Assembly (NCBI GenBank): GCA_002914805.1 | Contig: JXTB01000048.1 | Coordinates: forward strand, 769,741-833,740 | DNA from: Parasponia andersonii | Lineage: Eukaryota; Streptophyta; Magnoliopsida; Rosales; Cannabaceae | Reading direction: 5' to 3' | Length of the DNA stretch: 64,000 nucleotides | Part shown: positions 49,072 through 61,829 of the stretch, piece by piece | Layout of the letters: each line of letters begins with the position of its first letter | How positions within the stretch are numbered: the stretch's first letter is position 1 | Program-made: the position numbers and the translations under genes | Notes under the pieces: model-generated | Seen by the model: only the letters and a program-made list of their open reading frames with translations | Database searches by the model: none | Told to the model about the DNA's origin: nothing

Positions 49072-51156
49072 AAATTATAATCTTGCTATGAATTATAAGT
49101 TTGATATTATTATTTATACCAATTCTTTTTTAAATACTTTTTTTTTTTTTTTTTTAATTTCTCCCAAGGATTTTCTATAAAGAAGTTCATAACGAATATA
49201 TTTATATTGGTGAGTAAATTGGGGGCTAATTAAGTGATATTAAATAGACATGAGATGTAGAATGAAATGTGGTTACAAGCATAATCTAGTGATAATCATA
49301 TTTATACATGTACAACGAAACCTGCAACTACAATTTTTTCGTTTTAACTTTTTTTTTTTTTTCCTTTTATTGCATGTTGCGGAATGTCAAAATTGAATGC
49401 TGGTTTGGTCAAATGGTCAAACAATCCAATAATGGAGTTGGATAATTAAGCACTCTATAGCCAACCTCATCAATAAATACCTCAGTTTTTATGTAACCGA
49501 AGTTCTTAATTTTTCTAGACTTGTTTAATTCTGTTTTTTTTTTTTTTTTGAACATTAGACTTGTTTAATTCTCTTTTTCAGATTTGATCGAAATCATGGA
49601 CTAAATATGGGAACTTCTTTGAGAATTTACTTCTAAATTTTCAAACATTTTACATGCATATGAATTGTTATCTAGCTCTGCCTCTTAAGTCTTCTTTTCT
49701 TCTTGAATCAAAAGTCCTATTTACACAAAACACAGACTTGAGATTTTCTAGTTTGTGGGTTCCACAATGTACTTCTTTCTTCCATTCTTTTCTTTTGTTT
49801 AATTGTTTTTTTTTTTTCCTTTTCGTCTTTTCTCGCGCGTAGTTTTTAAGGACTTTTTGGGATTTAAAAGAATTTTAAGTAAATTTGGATGAGTTTTTAA
49901 TATTTTTTTTATTGAAAAATTTTTTAGAGAAGTATGGGCCCATTATTTTTTGTGGGAACATCTTTTAATATTTTTATTTCAAAAATAAAAATTATGCCAA
50001 ATATACACACTTTTTGTAATTCACTTTGGCACATTTATCCCGAAATTAGCCAAAATATTCTCACTTCCCCTCTAAAAAAGCACAAAATGCTGATGCATTA
50101 ATTGTTCTTAATTTGAAAGAAACAATTGAGGATATTAAAGAGCAAACAAAAAACAAAACAAAACAAACGTCGTCAATTTTGGCGGAGATTACTTTTGCCA
50201 ATCTTTGGAGCAAATAAGTGAAAGTTAATCATCTCGGAACCATATGTAACACTTGGTCAAAGTGAGGACAACATGGTAATTTGTCCTTTTTTCTGAGTAT
50301 TTTTGTGGGATTTTCAACATTATTGACTAAGGAAAAAGAGAAAAAGAAAGAAATAGGTGGACGAGTAATTTTTTAAATTGGCTTAACTATATGTCTATGT
50401 TTTAAAATTTAAAATTAAATATCTATTTCTTTTAAAGTTTTAGTTGTAGAGTATGTCATATTTCCATTTTCATCACTAAATGAATTAGTCATTTAATTAT
50501 GAACTTTTGAGCTTGATCATATACTAAATTTTGGACAAAAAAAGTCAAATAACTAATTAGCCTAAAAATATGATACTATATTTTAAAAAAATAACACCAA
50601 AAAATACAACCTTTCTAAAATAACTAATTTTTCGTATGATATTTAGTGACATTTTTTAAATAATTTAGTTACTTGAAATCAAATAACTAATTTAGTTATG
50701 GAAAATAAATTTAGTTTCTTGTAACAAATAACTAGATCCAAAAAAAAAAACCAATTTTATTACCAAAAACAAAAAAAACAAAGGGTTTTAGAAATTAAAA
50801 AAAAAATGTCACTTAAAACTAATTTATTTTGTTGGACACCATAAAATAATAAGTTTACTAGAAATCGAGAAACTAATTTTGTTAGTAGAAGCTAAATTAT
50901 TTAGGAAAATACCTTTGAATATCTCTGGAAAAATAACTGCTTTGGGAATGCCGTAATATTGGTATTATTTTAAAATAAGTGTCAATATCCCTTGAACGAA
51001 AACGAGAAAAACTAATTATAGTGGGCCAAGTAAAGGCCCATTGGGTCTCTAGTTCCATGAAGTAGCCCAAGTTTGGCATCCGCGTCCTTCTGTTGAACGA
51101 TCGGCAACCAGAACGTAGAAGAAAAATTGGGAATGAACTACCATTCCGGCGAAAGA

Positions 51157-51160
<4 letters not shown>
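49072..51160. other. Spacer between kinase and transporter genes
   Basis: AT-rich, no gene recognised. Sequence at 50560-50890 repeats short phrases such as AACTAATTT(A/T)GTT many times, a degenerate low-complexity tract. The last ~100 bases are the transporter promoter/leader. Confidence 0.55.

Positions 51161-51200
<40 letters not shown>
51161..51200 (+). repeat. (CT)20 microsatellite in the transporter leader
   Basis: Twenty CT units end ten bases before an upstream ATG (51211). In plants such GAGA/CT tracts in leaders are bound by BPC proteins, and their length is often polymorphic. Confidence 0.9.
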
Positions 51201-51204
<4 letters not shown>

Positions 51205-51712
51205 CTCTCTATGAATTGGCAACTATCAGAGCAAACTTTCCCGGCAGGTACGAATAGTAGTAACATTCCTTGGCCCTTGCTCAATTAAACACCTTATATT
51301 TTGTTTCCATTCCTAAACTTTGGTATGCATTTTTCTCGTTTCATATTATCTTCAACTTTCATGTGATTAAATCTTTAATCTGTCCATATTCATATACATT
51401 CATGCCTTGCGGCTTTACTGAATTAAGCTTGATTATAAATGTACCAAGATCTTTTTTTTTTCCCCCAATAAGATTTTGAATTGTGGTATTTATCCTGCTC
51501 TAAATTTTGCTAATTCAATGTGTTCTTTCTCTTTGACCTGATTTTTTTTTTTTTTTTTGGAAGTAGATTTTAGCTGAATTATGGCATGGGTATTTTTGTA
51601 TTCTTCACTATACATAAAGGGTTTGCCTGGTTGCCCTTCTGAATTTGGGGTTCTGTAGATTTCTGAGCAAGGTTTGGGGGCAAGTTTGGATCTTTTTGTT
51701 GCGAGGAACGAT

Positions 51713-53784
51713 ATGAATAGTAAATTTTGGAGATGGGTTTTGGGCTTGATATACATAGTAACAGTTGCAGCTATCTGGATAGCTGCCAGTTTTGTGGTGC
51801 AGTCTGTTGTAGATGCCGGTGTATCTCCTTTCCTCATTACGTATATATGCAATTCATTGTTTGTGATCTACATTCCCCTAGTTGAATTAGGACGCTATTT
51901 GGAGGACAATTATGGAGGTTTATGGTCTTGGCGAAGTAAGAAGGGTAGTCCTTTGAAAGAATTACGAGAGTCAGAGAAAACCATTCTTCTTCGTGAGAGT
52001 GACGAAGGTCCAAAAACTGAAGCATCTCGGCTTTTAGAAGTGGGAGAAATTAGTCAGCATGGCGAATATATTGGTTCTGACAGAAAACAAGTATTGGAAG
52101 AGCTCGATGGACCTCTCCCTAATGAAGATAAAATAAATGAAGTTTCTGCTGAGCAAGTGGATGCAAAAGGGCGTTGGACACGCTTTAGAATGGCAAGAGT
52201 TAGCCTTTTGATATGCCCCTTTTGGTTTCTCGCACAACTCACTTTTAATTTCTCATTGAAGTATACCACAGTTACTGTAAGCATCTCTGAACTTCGTGTC
52301 TCATCTTCTTGTCTCATATTTTTAGTCATTTTGGTAATGATTAGTGCCTTCTTCGTTTGTGCAGTCTAACACCATTTTAAGCAGTGCATCAAGCCTTTTC
52401 ACATTTTTAGTCTCGCTTGCATTTTTGGGCGAAAAGTTTACATGGCTAAAGCTTGTTAGTGTTCTTCTTTGCATGGGAGGAACAATAATTGTTAGCCTTG
52501 GTGACTCACAAACTGGTTCAAGTGATATTGCTTCAAACCCTCTCCTTGGGGACATATTTGCTCTCGTCTCTGCTGGGTTGTATGCTGTGTATATCACCCT
52601 GATCCGCAAGAAGTTACCAGATGATGATGAAAAAAGTGGTCATCCCAGTATGGCGCAGTTCCTGGGATTTCTAGGACTATTCAACCTCATTATCTTCCTT
52701 CCAGTGGCGCTTATACTTAATTTCACCAAGCTGGAGCCCTTTAATATACTTACTTGGAAGCAGTTTGGTCTAATCATTGGTAAAGGTATCTCCCTTCAAT
52801 TTCGTTCATCTGTTATTAGATCTAATTGCTTTCCTTTAAAATCATGTTCTTGAAATAGTGATATTGTATATGTTACTTAACTATGAGATTTTGTTACGGA
52901 CTGATTCCTTATTTTGGCTACTGCTTTTTGCTGGTGACACCAAAACCATGCATGAACGTGCATATTGTATTTAGAAATCCTTGATGTTCTTTTCCTCTGC
53001 TATCATGACCATTGGCTATAATTTAGTTTTTATCGCAATTATATAATTTCAAGGGGTACTTCATTTGGACAAGGATTATAACATGTACTTAGTTCTAATA
53101 GCTCCGGTTTCATGGCTTTAATTATCTTTTGAGCACACACCCCCGTGCTGTTATCACAACAAAGCAATGTAAAAAGTATTCTATGCACTATTGAGCTTTT
53201 TTTTTTTTTTTCGGATGACGATCTTGCCTGAACATAGCTTGTTGGTACTGGAGAATTCCACTACCGATGATGGTTGGTTATACCTCTTGGAAGCATGAAA
53301 CATTTGACATTGAACACCATGGCGCACACTCAGCAACCAGAACAATAAACACCATATACAAATACACAATGACAATTACGAAGAGACACCATCACTATCT
53401 TTATTCAGTGTCACGGTTTTCTTTTCCCCTCAGTACTATAAACCTGTACTAAATTATGGACTTTCTGGTGGTGTTTATTGTTTAGGTTTGTTGGATAATG
53501 TGCTAAGCGATTATCTATGGGCAAAGGCAGTTATTCTGACCACCACCACAGTGGCAACAGCAGGTCTCACGATTCAGGTCCCAATGGCTGCAGTTGTTGA
53601 TTCTCTGACTGGCAGTGCTCCTCATCTTATGGATTACCTTGGAGCTATAGCTGTCATGATTGGCTTCGCCGGCATAAACATTCCGTCTGACACCTTTCAG
53701 AGATCAGAAACCATTGTCGAAGAACTAGAGCCTCAAACTTCAACCTATCATGATCGCAACCCAGATGCAGTTGTTATTTCTTGA
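51713..53784 (+). CDS. SLC35F-like (EamA/DMT superfamily) membrane transporter
   Basis: Coding exons 51713-52276, 52365-52785 and 53486-53784 total 1,284 nt (427 residues). The start MNSKFWRWVLGLIYI places a membrane helix at the N-terminus. About ten hydrophobic helices are visible, among them VAAIWIAASFVVQSVV, LITYICNSLFVIYIPLV, LITFSLKYTTVT-like membrane turns, and TATAGLTIQVPMAAVV near the end. A hydrophilic acidic loop (SWRSKKGSPLKELRESEK... to QVDAKGRWTRF) lies between helices 2 and 3, as in plant SLC35F5-like proteins. The substrate is not inferable; members are predicted nucleotide-sugar or thiamine-type carriers of endomembranes. A leader exon ending at 51247 carries an ATG (51211) which, with the acceptor at 51671, would add an N-terminal extension. 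Confidence 0.93.
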
Positions 53785-54574
53785 TATGTTTTGCTAATAA
53801 AACTAGCAAATTTATAATATAGTGAGCACCCGTTCAAGAGCCAAATGTACCATACCGTCCCAGTTTATAGAATTATGTTCGGTTTTGACAATGTCGTTTC
53901 CAAAGTATCTAGTTACTGAGTAAATTGAAGTTAGATACGCATAGCAGCATTTCTCCACTGGCAATTACCGTAATATTACTCTAAGCGGCATCCCTAGTCT
54001 CTCCCGCCCTGATCTATATGCCAAATGAGGTTTTTATTCCTTTTTTGTGCCAATTTGGCATTTTGAATACTCTAAGCGGCATCCCTAGTCTCTCCCGCCC
54101 TGATCTATATGCCAAATGAGGTTTTTATTCCTTTTTTGTGCCAATTTGGCATTTTGAATAAGGCTCTGATCTTTTTAGTTACTGCCATAAGATATTAGAG
54201 ACACCTTTCAAATTTAATTGTGTCCGAGATAAATGCCTCTTTAATACACAATGCAACTCAACTCTCTAACCGTTAAGCATGTAAGTACCTGATGCAGATA
54301 TTTTATCGTTGCTTTCTAATCCTAGGACTAATTGGCTCTCAGCATTTGGAGCCGTTTCTGTCCATTTCAATAAACGTTACAGAGTTGTCTTTGTATCACA
54401 CAGTAAACCGTGTCCACAAGATTTAACATTTGAATTCAATATAGACGGCAAAACAAATTCCAGGTGAAAATGAAATCATTTTATGTCAAATTGCAGCACC
54501 TGATGTTGAATAAATTATGGTGAGTTTACGGAATCCATAAATGACAAACAACATCAAAACCACTTCCATGAATC
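53785..54574. other. Convergent intergenic region
   Basis: Between the transporter (+) and PPPDE gene (-); holds both 3' regions and the perfect 91-bp duplication at 53978-54159. Confidence 0.6.
53978..54159. repeat. Perfect 91-bp tandem duplication
   Basis: ACTCTAAGCGGCATCC starts at 53978 and again at 54069; the 91-bp copies look identical, ending CATTTTGAAT. Confidence 0.92.
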
Positions 54575-56249
54575 TTAGTTTTGTGATATTGCCGAATTCA
54601 CATGACCATGTCTCTGCATCACTCTCCTTGTTGCAAGTGCTGCAGCTTCACTCGCACGCAATGTACCCGTCGCCATGAGCGCAGCAAACTCAGCGGTGAT
54701 CTCCTCTTGCACCTTGCTTCGTGCATCTCCAAGGGCATCCACCACCCCGTTGCTGGCTGAACTCTGCTGAGTTCCTGATTTATCAGTTGACGACTTGAAC
54801 TTCTCCGAGGTCTTTGACTGACCTTCCGATTTCAACTTCTCATCAGTCCATTTGGAAGTTATTTCTCCGCTAGACTGTTTAGGTTTATCACTTGATGATC
54901 TTGTAACACTAACGGCTGGTTGGGTAGCAGGCCTGAATTGTGGAACTTGAGGAACTGCACCAGCCCTCAATGTCGTTTCCAGATTCTGTATCATGGGCAC
55001 TGCAACAGAAGTACAACATCAGTAAAATGAATCAACTTTCTATAATTTCAACACGGCCAGAGCACAAATTTTGAGACTCGCTCAACATCTGTTCTGTTCC
55101 TATAAAATGGAAGTACTGACACCAGTTATTTCCAAACACTTAGAGAGTTTAACATATGTCTCAAAGATGTGTTTTACTTGCACCCCATCTAGTATTCTTT
55201 ATACTAGCAAAGTCCAAAGGATGAGAAGGACAGTGAAAAGGAAAGGTGGCTTAACAGCAAAAATCTAGTTAATATTTTTACCGAAAAATGTTCCTTAATC
55301 TAACCTAACACTCAATTTATTTTATTTCTCAAGTGCTTATCACGCATTATCATTTGGTTACAGTCTAATGAATACTACCAGATGGGATCCAACTAAAACA
55401 AGAGAAATCCCAAAAATAAAACACAATCCTACATGACAGTTGGCGTTCGCAGCATAAACCAAAGGTGAATCTAATATAGGATAACTGAGAGAGACAGACA
55501 AAGGAATCGCATAGTTGCACTTACGTATTAGTGCACCCATTGGGCTGCTCATAACTTCATTTGGAAGCTGCAGGATATAGTCTGGAATAGTAGTACCGAC
55601 CAAAAATTGAGCAACCTCATTGCTAAAGTTGTTGCAATTGTGAGTTAGTAAACTGTAGGTTTCAGCCGTGAACCGGGGACTAATCTCTTGCAAATAAGTT
55701 TCAAACACATCTTTAGGCACATGAGTGACACCTAAATCTACTACTCTTATCGGTGTTCCATACGGGGTCGATCCAGCTGGTGAATGTTGGATGCCTCCCC
55801 CAAAGTAATACTCACTGCCATAAACCACAACTCCTGTGTGCCTGACACATTCAAATCAAGATATGAAAAAAGTATCAACAAAATCACGAAATGAATGTTC
55901 CCAAAAGCCAGTGCACAGTACACAACGAAACAACTTTGTCCAAAATTCAGATTCTACAGTTCCGGTAGCAATCATCAAAATTATGCAAATAAGATATTCT
56001 ATTCTCATTTTCTCACTCGAAACAAAAATGTAAAAGCACTCACCAAATGCCCTCAATGGCTTTCCCCAAAAATGTCGTGGAGAGTTGCCGAGCTAGTCCT
56101 TGGCTAAGATCATACACGTTGAGTGTAACTCTGTGTCCGTCCTGCAACCAGCAAGTTCAGGCGTAAACCTTCTACAACAAAGCCCGAAAAATTTACTCAC
56201 GGAGAATTACCATAGACAACTAACTAAACAATTTCTATACCTCAGCCAT
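54575..56249 (-). CDS. PPPDE/DeSI-type putative thiol peptidase
   Basis: Four exons on the minus strand: 56241-56249, 56044-56141, 55525-55841 and 54575-54999, total 849 nt (282 residues), phases closing. The first exon codes only Met-Ala-Glu. The PPPDE domain covers residues about 5-145: VTLNVYDLSQGLAR, the catalytic His37 in IWHTGVVVYG, YGTPIRVVDLG, and Cys105 in THNCNNFSNEV, the His-Cys dyad of the DeSI class. This class removes SUMO or ubiquitin-like tags in characterised members. The C-terminal 130 residues form a Ser/Lys-rich linker and a helical end (ITAEFAALMATGTLRASEAA), longer than animal DeSI-1. Convergent with the upstream transporter gene. Substrate unknown. Confidence 0.94.
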
Positions 56250-56275
56250 CGCCCAAAATCCAATGTCCAGAAACT

Positions 56276-56783
56276 CTGTAGTCCAAGAAACACAGATGCA
56301 GTTAGGTCCCCAGCAAAACTGATACGTTTAGAAAACTAGCATTGCCCACGTACGAAAGAGGGGATGAACTCAACGATGGTTTAAACAAATAAGCAATGTA
56401 ACCCACATTATGTAACCCAATGCCTACTACAATTCTAAACAAAATACTGAATTAAGCGCCAAAATTATCTCCTATTATAAATTATAATAGAAAGCCGCAA
56501 CGCAAAATCCATGAATAAATAAAAATAACCCTTGAAAATTCCGAAACCCCAAAACACAAATCACCATAACCCAATCTCAGATTTAACAAATTCATAGCAT
56601 AAACTATCCGAATTCACGTAAATCCTCCGATAAATTAAGAAAAAAACTCGATCTCTATCTTCCCATTTAAAAAATTAAAAAAAAAAATGTCTAAATTGAA
56701 ATTTGTTGTGAAATCATGATCTTTGTAAATCTAAATCTCGAAAGAAAAAAAAATAAAGAATAAACGGCATTGAAAATCTTACC
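56276..56783 (-). other. Leader intron of the PPPDE gene
   Basis: A donor (GATTTGAG|GTAAGA) ends at 56783, and an acceptor CTACAG lies at 56276-56281 on the minus strand, just before the short coding exon. Sequence between is AT-rich and without ORFs. Confidence 0.65.
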
Positions 56784-56892
56784 TCAAATCGACTGCGCGA
56801 ATAATTTTTTTTTTTCGGTGAAAAATAGAACGCAACCAAAAAAGAAAAAAAAAAAAATAGAGGATCAAGAAAAACCTAAGGGGTTGGGATGG

Positions 56893-56900
56893 CTTTTATA
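56893..56900 (-). promoter_or_regulatory. TATA box of the PPPDE gene
   Basis: Minus strand TATAAAAG, about 110 bases upstream of the leader donor; GGCCCA-type sequence (site II-like) lies just upstream at 56918-56924. Confidence 0.7.
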
Positions 56901-56924
56901 GTTGGGGGTTAAAAAGGAGGCCCA

Positions 56925-57964
56925 GATTCTGTACGACCGCCCAGAGACGCGGGAGGCTTTAGATTCCGACACTTTCCGCGCTACTTCTATGACCTTCTAG
57001 AACATACTAACCACTCGTTTCTTGACACGTGTATCATTTTGAAAACAGTTACGTTATCAATTACTTGGTTAATTTCGTTGAACCATTCTTGGGGTCGGGC
57101 TCGGCGAGTGGAAAAAGTAGCGTGCTTGGTGTGGGCCCCACTCGCACGGAGAAAGTAGCGTGCTTGGAAATGCATCTGTAGCTTTTTTACCTCCGGTTTT
57201 TCAGGAACTCTACTTGCCCCACCACCATCTGTTCTAATTATTTAATCATTATTTCTTTTCTTCTTTTTTTTTTTTTCCAAGGCATCAAAAAAAAAAAATG
57301 TTAGCTCCCAAGTTAATGAAGTATGAAGGGTTAATTTCTCTAACGAAGGGGGAGAAAAAAAAGAAAAAAAGACCTACTTCCCCATTTTATTTATTATTTA
57401 ACAAGACACTTGTGAAAGAATTCAAAGTGTGAGTAGAATACTAGAGAACAAACTTTTGATTTGACTTATGGGAAATTGCCTAATTGTATTAAAATGACTT
57501 AAGCATCACAGAACTTTTAGCATGTATCAATGGGTGAACACGTTGTCAGTTTAGCGGTATCACATGAAAATTTTAATTAAATTGCCAGTTTAGTGGTACC
57601 ACATGAAAATTTATAACTAAATTGCAAAGTACAGTAAAAGAAAACACATTAACTGCTATAGTTAAAAGAAATCAATGGACTGCACCACATCACACCTCAT
57701 TACTACGCACCTTAATAAGTTTGGGTCAAATTGAACTTGTATATATATATTTTTGTGTATAAATGTAGATTTATGCAAGAATATTATTAAATTAGTAAAA
57801 ATTAGTACACCAAAATCTTACAACAAAGACTTATATTAGTGATATGACATCATTTTAATTACATAACTTTAAGTAGTATGGTCATATTTAAAAATAAAAA
57901 GCGGTTAAAATGCATATCACATCGTGTAATGTAAGTTTTTTGTGCAAACTTTTTGTGTCACTAT
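56925..57964. other. Spacer right of the PPPDE promoter
   Basis: Two small tandem copies are visible: GAAAGTAGCGTGCTTGG-type units near 57110-57165 and a ~40-bp pair (CAGTTTAGYGGTAYCACATG) at 57548 and 57587. No gene seen. Confidence 0.55.
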
Positions 57965-59002
57965 CATTACTCAATTGATATATATATATATATATATACC
58001 GTATAGTTAATTATAAATCTTATTCGACATTCCAAACCATACCATACCATATAAAAATTGGACCCCAAACTATATTAGAAAACAAAATAACCACCACACT
58101 AAGTAGATCGGTTTAGTTTGGGTCGTTAAACAGAAATCTGCTCCCTTTTATGTATTATATGCTTGTGCCCAACTTGCACACTCAGTTAATAGACCACCAC
58201 AATTTCTTCTTAAGATCATATGGTCAAACAATTTAAGTTTAATGGATTGTGAGTTTTGACTTATTAAAATGACGATAATGCATAAACATTCATATATGGA
58301 CGACAATGGTTGAAATGCATACTACTCAACTAGTATACACGTATATATGTGTGGTATAGTTAATGAAATCTTATTTCGTATTCTAAACTATATCACACCG
58401 AATAAAAATTAGATCTCAGACTACACCACAAACAAAATAACCACCACACTAAATAGATCGGTTTGGTTTGGGCCATTAAGCGAAAATTTGCTCACTTTTA
58501 TGTATCATATACTTATGTCCAACTTGTAGACTCAGTCAACAGACCACCACAATTTCTTCTTAAGATCGTATGGTCAAGTCATTTAAGTTTAATGGATTGT
58601 GAGTTTTGACTTCTTAAATTGACGATAATGCATAAACATTTGCGTATGGATGGCAATGGTTGAAATGCATACCATTCAATTAGTATACACATACATATGC
58701 GCGGTATAGTTAATAAAAATCTTATTTTGCATTTCAAACCATACCACACCAAATAAAAATTAGACCCCAGACCATATCACAAAACAAAATAACCATTACA
58801 CCAAGTAAATCAATTTGGTTTGGACCATTAAGAGATAATCTGCTCACTTTAATGTATCATATACTTGTGCACCTACAGACTTAGTCAATAGACCACTACA
58901 ATTTCTTCTTAAGATCACATGGTCAAACCATTTATATTTAATAGTGAGTTTTGACTTATTAAAATGATGATAATGTATAAATACTTGCATATGGACGACA
59001 AT
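57965..59002. repeat. ~350-bp tandem repeat, about three copies
   Basis: The anchor ATAACCA at 58087, 58437 and 58789 gives periods of 350 and 352. Each unit carries GGTATAGTTAAT, a (A)CAAAATAACC block, CACAATTTCTTCTTAAGATC and GTGAGTTTTGACTT. Copies diverge by about 10-15 percent by eye. No ORF. Confidence 0.88.
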
Positions 59003-59613
59003 TTGTAAATTTCATATCAAATTAAATTGAGTTATAAAACTACATATAGGAATATAAAGAAAACAACGAGTTTAAAAAAGAGAACTGGAAAAAGAGAGAG
59101 AGAGAGAGAGATGCAATATTTTATGTTAAGTCAATTGGTATGATTTATAAGAACCATAAAAATGTAAAAGAAAAAGAAATAAGTGTTGTCTAGTAGGGTG
59201 TGCATCAGGTGGATTGGGTTGGGTTTTACTAATTTTTTGACCCAACCTAACATAGTTTGCTAGTTAAAATTTAACCCAATAAAAGCCAATAAAGCCTCCA
59301 AACCAAATTGGGCTTAGATAGTTAAGTTCGGGTTGGTTGAGTTGGGTTGATCAGCCCACAATAATAAACACTTTGGACTAAGATTCTTTTATAAATGTTG
59401 GCTATTAAAACAAAAAGATAAATATATATTAACTCTAAACTTCCACAATCAAGTTCATAAACTTTCAAATCAAACAAAAATTACTGAATAATACAAACAT
59501 AACCTTATCTATAAATTTCAAAATCTACCATAATAACATTACTAATAGAGTTTCATTAAAAAAAAAAACACATATTCACACACACATAATCCAATAGATC
59601 TGCAGCAAGACAC

Positions 59614-59758
59614 ACTCCAAGTCCAACAAACAATAAAATACAACTCCAAATTTAACAAACAGTAAGACATAATTCTAAATTCAACAAACAGCAAGACACA
59701 ATTCTAAATTCAACAAATAGCAAGATAGAACTCTAAGTTCAAGAAAAAAAACAGCAAA
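59614..59758. repeat. 29-bp minisatellite, five units
   Basis: ACTCCAA/ATTCTAA-headed units start at 59614, 59643, 59672, 59701 and 59730, exactly 29 bp apart, each containing TTCAACAAACAGCAAGA or a close variant. Lies in the 3' non-coding part of the hAT element. Confidence 0.88.
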
Positions 59759-60029
59759 CTGTATTCATAATTTAAACTATATTAACCATCAAATTCAAAT
59801 ATCAAACTCAAAAATATTAAGAAATAGGATTATATTACAAAGTAGGCAGTAATCAATCCAGAATAACAGGTTCAACACTTTTAGTAATATAAGATCATGA
59901 AGAAGTGTCTGCATCTCAAATTTCAACAAGAAAAACAAGAAAACATAAGTGTATAAATCAAGTAAAAATATCAAACTTCAGCAAGTAAAAAGTTATAAAT
60001 CTGATTACCTGATTTAATATGTTCATAAG

Positions 60030-61829
60030 TGTGAAAGTCATCGGCATAATCCTTTAGATGTAATAGGTCATGGGTTAATTTTGAGTACAACCAAAGCTTC
60101 CACCATCTTAAAGCTCAAAGAACTTCTAAATGGTTCCAAAATTCGACCCTCAGTGCTAAAAGCTGATTCTGAAGCGACAGTTGATACTGGGACAACAAGC
60201 ACATCACAAGCAATTTGAGATAGGAAATTATACTTGTTGTTGTTTTATTTCTACCAAGCCAAATTGTCAAAATTGGGTATTAAAGGATCAACAAGTTCTT
60301 CAGAGAAATACTTGTTAAGATCATTTTGCCTCGCATTAAAGTTTTTATCTTTCCGATGTTGTAAAAACTGAGACAATAACTTATGATTAAATTGAATAGG
60401 CTGCTTCTCTAGAACATGATCAGTCAATTGCCCTTCACTTCTACCACTTTTTTCCAAACTAGTAGAGCCACCTCTGTAAAATTCCAACAAGTTACTTAAA
60501 AGAGTTCCAACATTTTTTTATCAGCTATGTGGCAATAATAGAATCATATATATTTTCAAAATAATACTTATGTTATTCAAATTTGTACTTTGGATCAAGA
60601 ATGACTGCAACAAATAAGATACAATTTATGTTATCCACACTCTCCTAATATTTGTTATGCTTTTTTCTCATGTGTTCAACCATACTTGCCAATAGACAAT
60701 CCCCACTATAAATTAAATTATTAATTTGATTTTCAATCTTACAAAGTTCATGACAAAAAACATTGGATATAATTGGTAATGAACCACTAAGTCTCAAAGT
60801 GACGTCATAAAAAGTTTTTAAAAATTTTGCAAATGCCTTTGCCTTCTCCCAATCTACACTTGAAGATGGTCCAACATTATCTCTCCTGCTATTATCATCT
60901 TTGAAATGGCCTAGATACTTGTCATCTTCCTCTTCGTACTTCTCAAAAGCTTTTTCAAATTTTGTAGCAGCTTTTAGCATCAAATAGATAGAATTCTATC
61001 TAGTATGGACATCTAATACCAATAAACCTTTGTACTCGATCTTTTCTTGTTCCACGCATGATTTGAACTTTCGCAGCCTAGATAAAGAAGATTTCATATA
61101 TCTAACAACCCTACGAATGGATGCGATTGTACTATGCATATCTTTCAAGTTTTCACTAACAATGAGATTCAATATGTGACAACAACACCTTAAATATATG
61201 AATTCTCCCTCTAGAATAGTCCCTTTCTACCATTTTATATTCTCCTTTTGAGGTATGCTAAAGTTGTATCATTGGATGAGACATTGTCTACAATAACGGT
61301 AAATACTTTATCAATTCTCCAACTATGTAAACAAGACAAAATTACCCTACCAATTATTTCTCTCTTGTGATTAGCTATTTGGAAAAAGTTCAAGACTCTT
61401 TTTTTGCAATTTCCAATCAGAATCAATGAAATGCGCAGTAAAACACATGTAATTTATGTTTTGGAGAGAGTTGTAAGGCTAACCCTTTGGAAACTCCTAG
61501 TCAATTCATCCTTTAACTTTTTTTTCTCAGCTTGGAAAATTTGTAAGACATCTATGGTATCTGTAAACCTAGAAGGAGGGTCAAATCTAAGTTATAACCT
61601 TAGATAAAATTGTCTAAATCCTTCCTCTTCCACAAATCTAAATGGTAGTTAATCTAAAATGACCATGTTAGCCAAAGCATTCTTACAAGCTTCTTTGCTA
61701 AACCTAAGAGCCAATAAGTTGCTCTCACTCCCAGTTTTATTTTTAGGCTAGAAACACAATAATTTTTGGTTCTTATCCTCAACTCTAAACTAGTATTGTT
61801 TGCACTAATTTTGTAAATGTAATTGCTGG
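60030..61829 (-). pseudogene. hAT-family transposase (zf-BED/RICESLEEPER type), main part, broken
   Basis: Successive minus-strand fragments match the family order. They are FRVEDKNQK and SKEACKNALANMVILD (about 61790-61640); FFQIANHKREIIGRVI and VIVDNVSSNDTT, the region of a catalytic Asp (61426-61235); WEKAKAFAKFLKTFYDVTLRLS and DDKYLGHF (60983-60645); KYFSEELVDP (60300); and the hATC dimerisation motif VPVSTVASESAFSTEGRIL with RSSLSFKMVEALV (60180-60080). Frames shift and stops occur between them, so it is inactive. The N-terminal part lies at 63470-63846, beyond an insertion. Confidence 0.88.

Noticed and set aside
50560..50890. Repeated AACTAATTTAGTT-like phrases
   Set aside because: No constant period, so low-complexity drift and not a tandem array or CRISPR-like structure.
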